64,000 nt of DNA. Source: Argopecten irradians (Eukaryota; Mollusca; Bivalvia; Pectinida; Pectinidae). The translations under genes were made by a program, and so were the position numbers. Each line of letters begins with the position of its first letter. The first letter of the stretch is position 1. The DNA is taken from assembly GCF_041381155.1 (NCBI RefSeq), contig NC_091134.1:63480902-63544901 (forward strand), read 5' to 3'. Positions 62,237 through 64,000 of this stretch are shown piece after piece. The notes below the pieces were generated by a model. The model was not told the origin of the DNA. It ran no database searches and saw nothing but the letters and a program-made list of their open reading frames with translations.

Positions 62237-64000
62237 ATATATAAATGATTAAACATCAAGTATTGTTCAAATGATGAGTATGAATGGCAGCTCAAACGAA
62301 ATAAAACGACAATATCTCAAGCAATCGATTTCAGCAACATATGGTGAAAGAATCAAATCAGCTGAAGTTTTAAAGGAACATTTTAAGTTGCAATTAGCGG
62401 TAAAATATGATTAGTTTGCAAGGCGCTAAATTTGAATTGAGAAGCTTGTCTTTCTTAGATACAAATTTATCGTTAAGTTTCTAACTAACATGGTTTTTGA
62501 TGTTTTGAGTTACTAACATTTTACTATTACCATGGATACTGACTGGTTGATTGTGATAGCCACATAACAACATTCGATGTACTAGCCACGTAATTGGGGC
62601 GTATATGTATTCATATTTCTAGATTTCACACAGGAATACGCAAAATTAACAGGAGATACAATGCTAAAAATAATCTCTGTTGATGATTCACCGTGTTGCT
62701 TGATTGTTTGGTTGACTTTGAGAAAGTTGAATATAATCTGATAAAATTAATAATCACCCCTATTGTGAGAATTATGAAATCAACCGACATCTTGGTTTGG
62801 CTATGTTTATGAAGCCAAATTCTTTTTTTATGTTGAATTATCTTGAGACTACAATGTAGTTACCATTCATGACTTCTTATCACAGTTTGTGATAAACGTT
62901 TATTTATGGGGTCCGAATGCTGGCGAACGTTAATCATATGTAGGATTTTTTTTTATCTCCAAATGAATTTTCTTATATGTGTGGCTTCTAGACCGGGACT
63001 GAATGACCGGAAGTTGTTTATTGGCGAATGCGATTTCCTGTAACATACACTAAATCAATAGACCAACAAACACATTCCATGGGTGTCAAAACGTAAAACA
63101 AATAAACTGACCAATACTGACCATTACTGATCAACAAGGTTCCTTACCTGTTTGTCTTGCCTAATTCTATATCAACTTGTTAATCTTCTCTAATACGCTA
63201 GTGTGTATACTGATTGGGATGTAGGTGTAACGCTTACAACATTACGTCACAGCGGTCAGTGTGTCAGACCAGGCATTGACCGGATGCTGTGATGATTGCT
63301 TTCTAATGGCGAGTGGTCAGTGTATGAGAGATAACGAGGGTAAGGCAGCCCCTTGACCACTGATTGGCAGGACGATGGACACAAAACAGAGATTGTCCAG
63401 AATATTCCTACTATCTCTGGTCAAGAGTTGTGTAACTGATGTTCTATTCGTCGGAAATGGAACGCAACAGGTGTCACATGACAATCCAACCATACTAGGA
63501 TTGTCCCCGATTGTCCGAAAGGTTCCGGTCAGATTATCGAAATATTATCGCCGAGTTAAGATAACTAAATCACTCTAATCTAATCTAATTAGATGGATAA
63601 TTAGATTTAACACGTGGTTGTCACTACGAAGTAGCCACAGTGGCACTGTGTCGATTATGTGGTCAAGGTTCTCAAATATTGCTCAACGAATAAAACCGAC
63701 AATAATTAATTATCAACTTAATCAACATTGACTGAAGCTGTAACAAATATCAGTAAAATTGTACATATATTGAACAAAGAACAGCAATATAAAAGCAAAA
63801 CAATGGGACACGAATTCGAAAAGAATAGCATCGGTTTCATCAAAAATCTCCACAAAGGTCCTTCATTTAAGGTTGTTTCCCTTATTTTTAAAATGCGTGT
63901 CTAAGGAGGATTTTTAGTTGAGGAAATCCTTAATGTCAAGAAATGTCGATGATGGCTCTACATAAAGACTTAATGATACAGAATCTAAAGAGATACGAAA
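62237..64000. other. AT-rich intergenic DNA, no gene recognised
   Basis: No coding sequence, RNA gene or repeat array is supported up to the window end. Confidence 0.55.

Overview
This is a eukaryotic, metazoan genomic window, most likely from a lophotrochozoan and probably a bivalve mollusc. The evidence is one spliced protein-coding gene with GT-AG introns (an invertebrate cyclin D), AT-rich intergenic DNA, a LINE remnant, a short terminal-inverted-repeat element of a kind I associate with molluscan genomes, and extreme minisatellite content. The species assignment is inference. No bacterial, viral or CRISPR-type gene system is visible.

The only confidently recognised gene is cyclin D on the + strand: five coding exons between 18264 and 22274, giving a 292-residue protein. 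A TATA-type promoter candidate lies at 17897, a start-stop upstream ATG at 17945, and a long AT-rich 3' region contains an AU-rich element, a perfect hairpin and polyadenylation-signal candidates at 24095-24784. The protein keeps the N-terminal LxCxE Rb-binding motif, the CDK-contacting cyclin box and the C-terminal Thr-Pro degradation site, so it should be a working G1/S regulator that partners CDK4/6 and RB.

Roughly 40% of the window is tandem repeat. From left to right: a 20-bp array (1-633), 39-bp array (2335-3738), 66/73-bp array (6926-9366), 30-bp array (12205-14180), 42-bp array (15671-15800), a short 39-bp array (16579-16734), 52-bp array (27466-28396), 33-bp array with higher-order structure (35757-39235), 25-bp E-box-bearing array (43380-44620), a 9.2-kb 39-bp array (45904-55160), 40-bp array (55491-56048), G-rich 25-bp array (56430-57650), 37-bp array (57654-60165) and a small 40-bp array (62037-62236). 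The cyclin D gene sits in a roughly 10.7-kb stretch (16735-27465) without such arrays. Most long open reading frames in the window are artefacts of repeat units whose length is a multiple of 3, or that happen to lack stops.

Mobile elements: a 342-bp TTAA-flanked inverted-repeat element (27021-27362), and a 5'-truncated LINE 3' end on the - strand (31069-31688) that lies between two ~170-bp direct repeats, which look like an unusually long target-site duplication. A second well-formed core promoter (CRE/E-box, TATA, initiator; 33904-34004) has no recognisable gene downstream. I found no undescribed multi-gene system; the most notable material is the repeat landscape, the E-box and G-quadruplex arrays, and the LINE with long flanking repeats.
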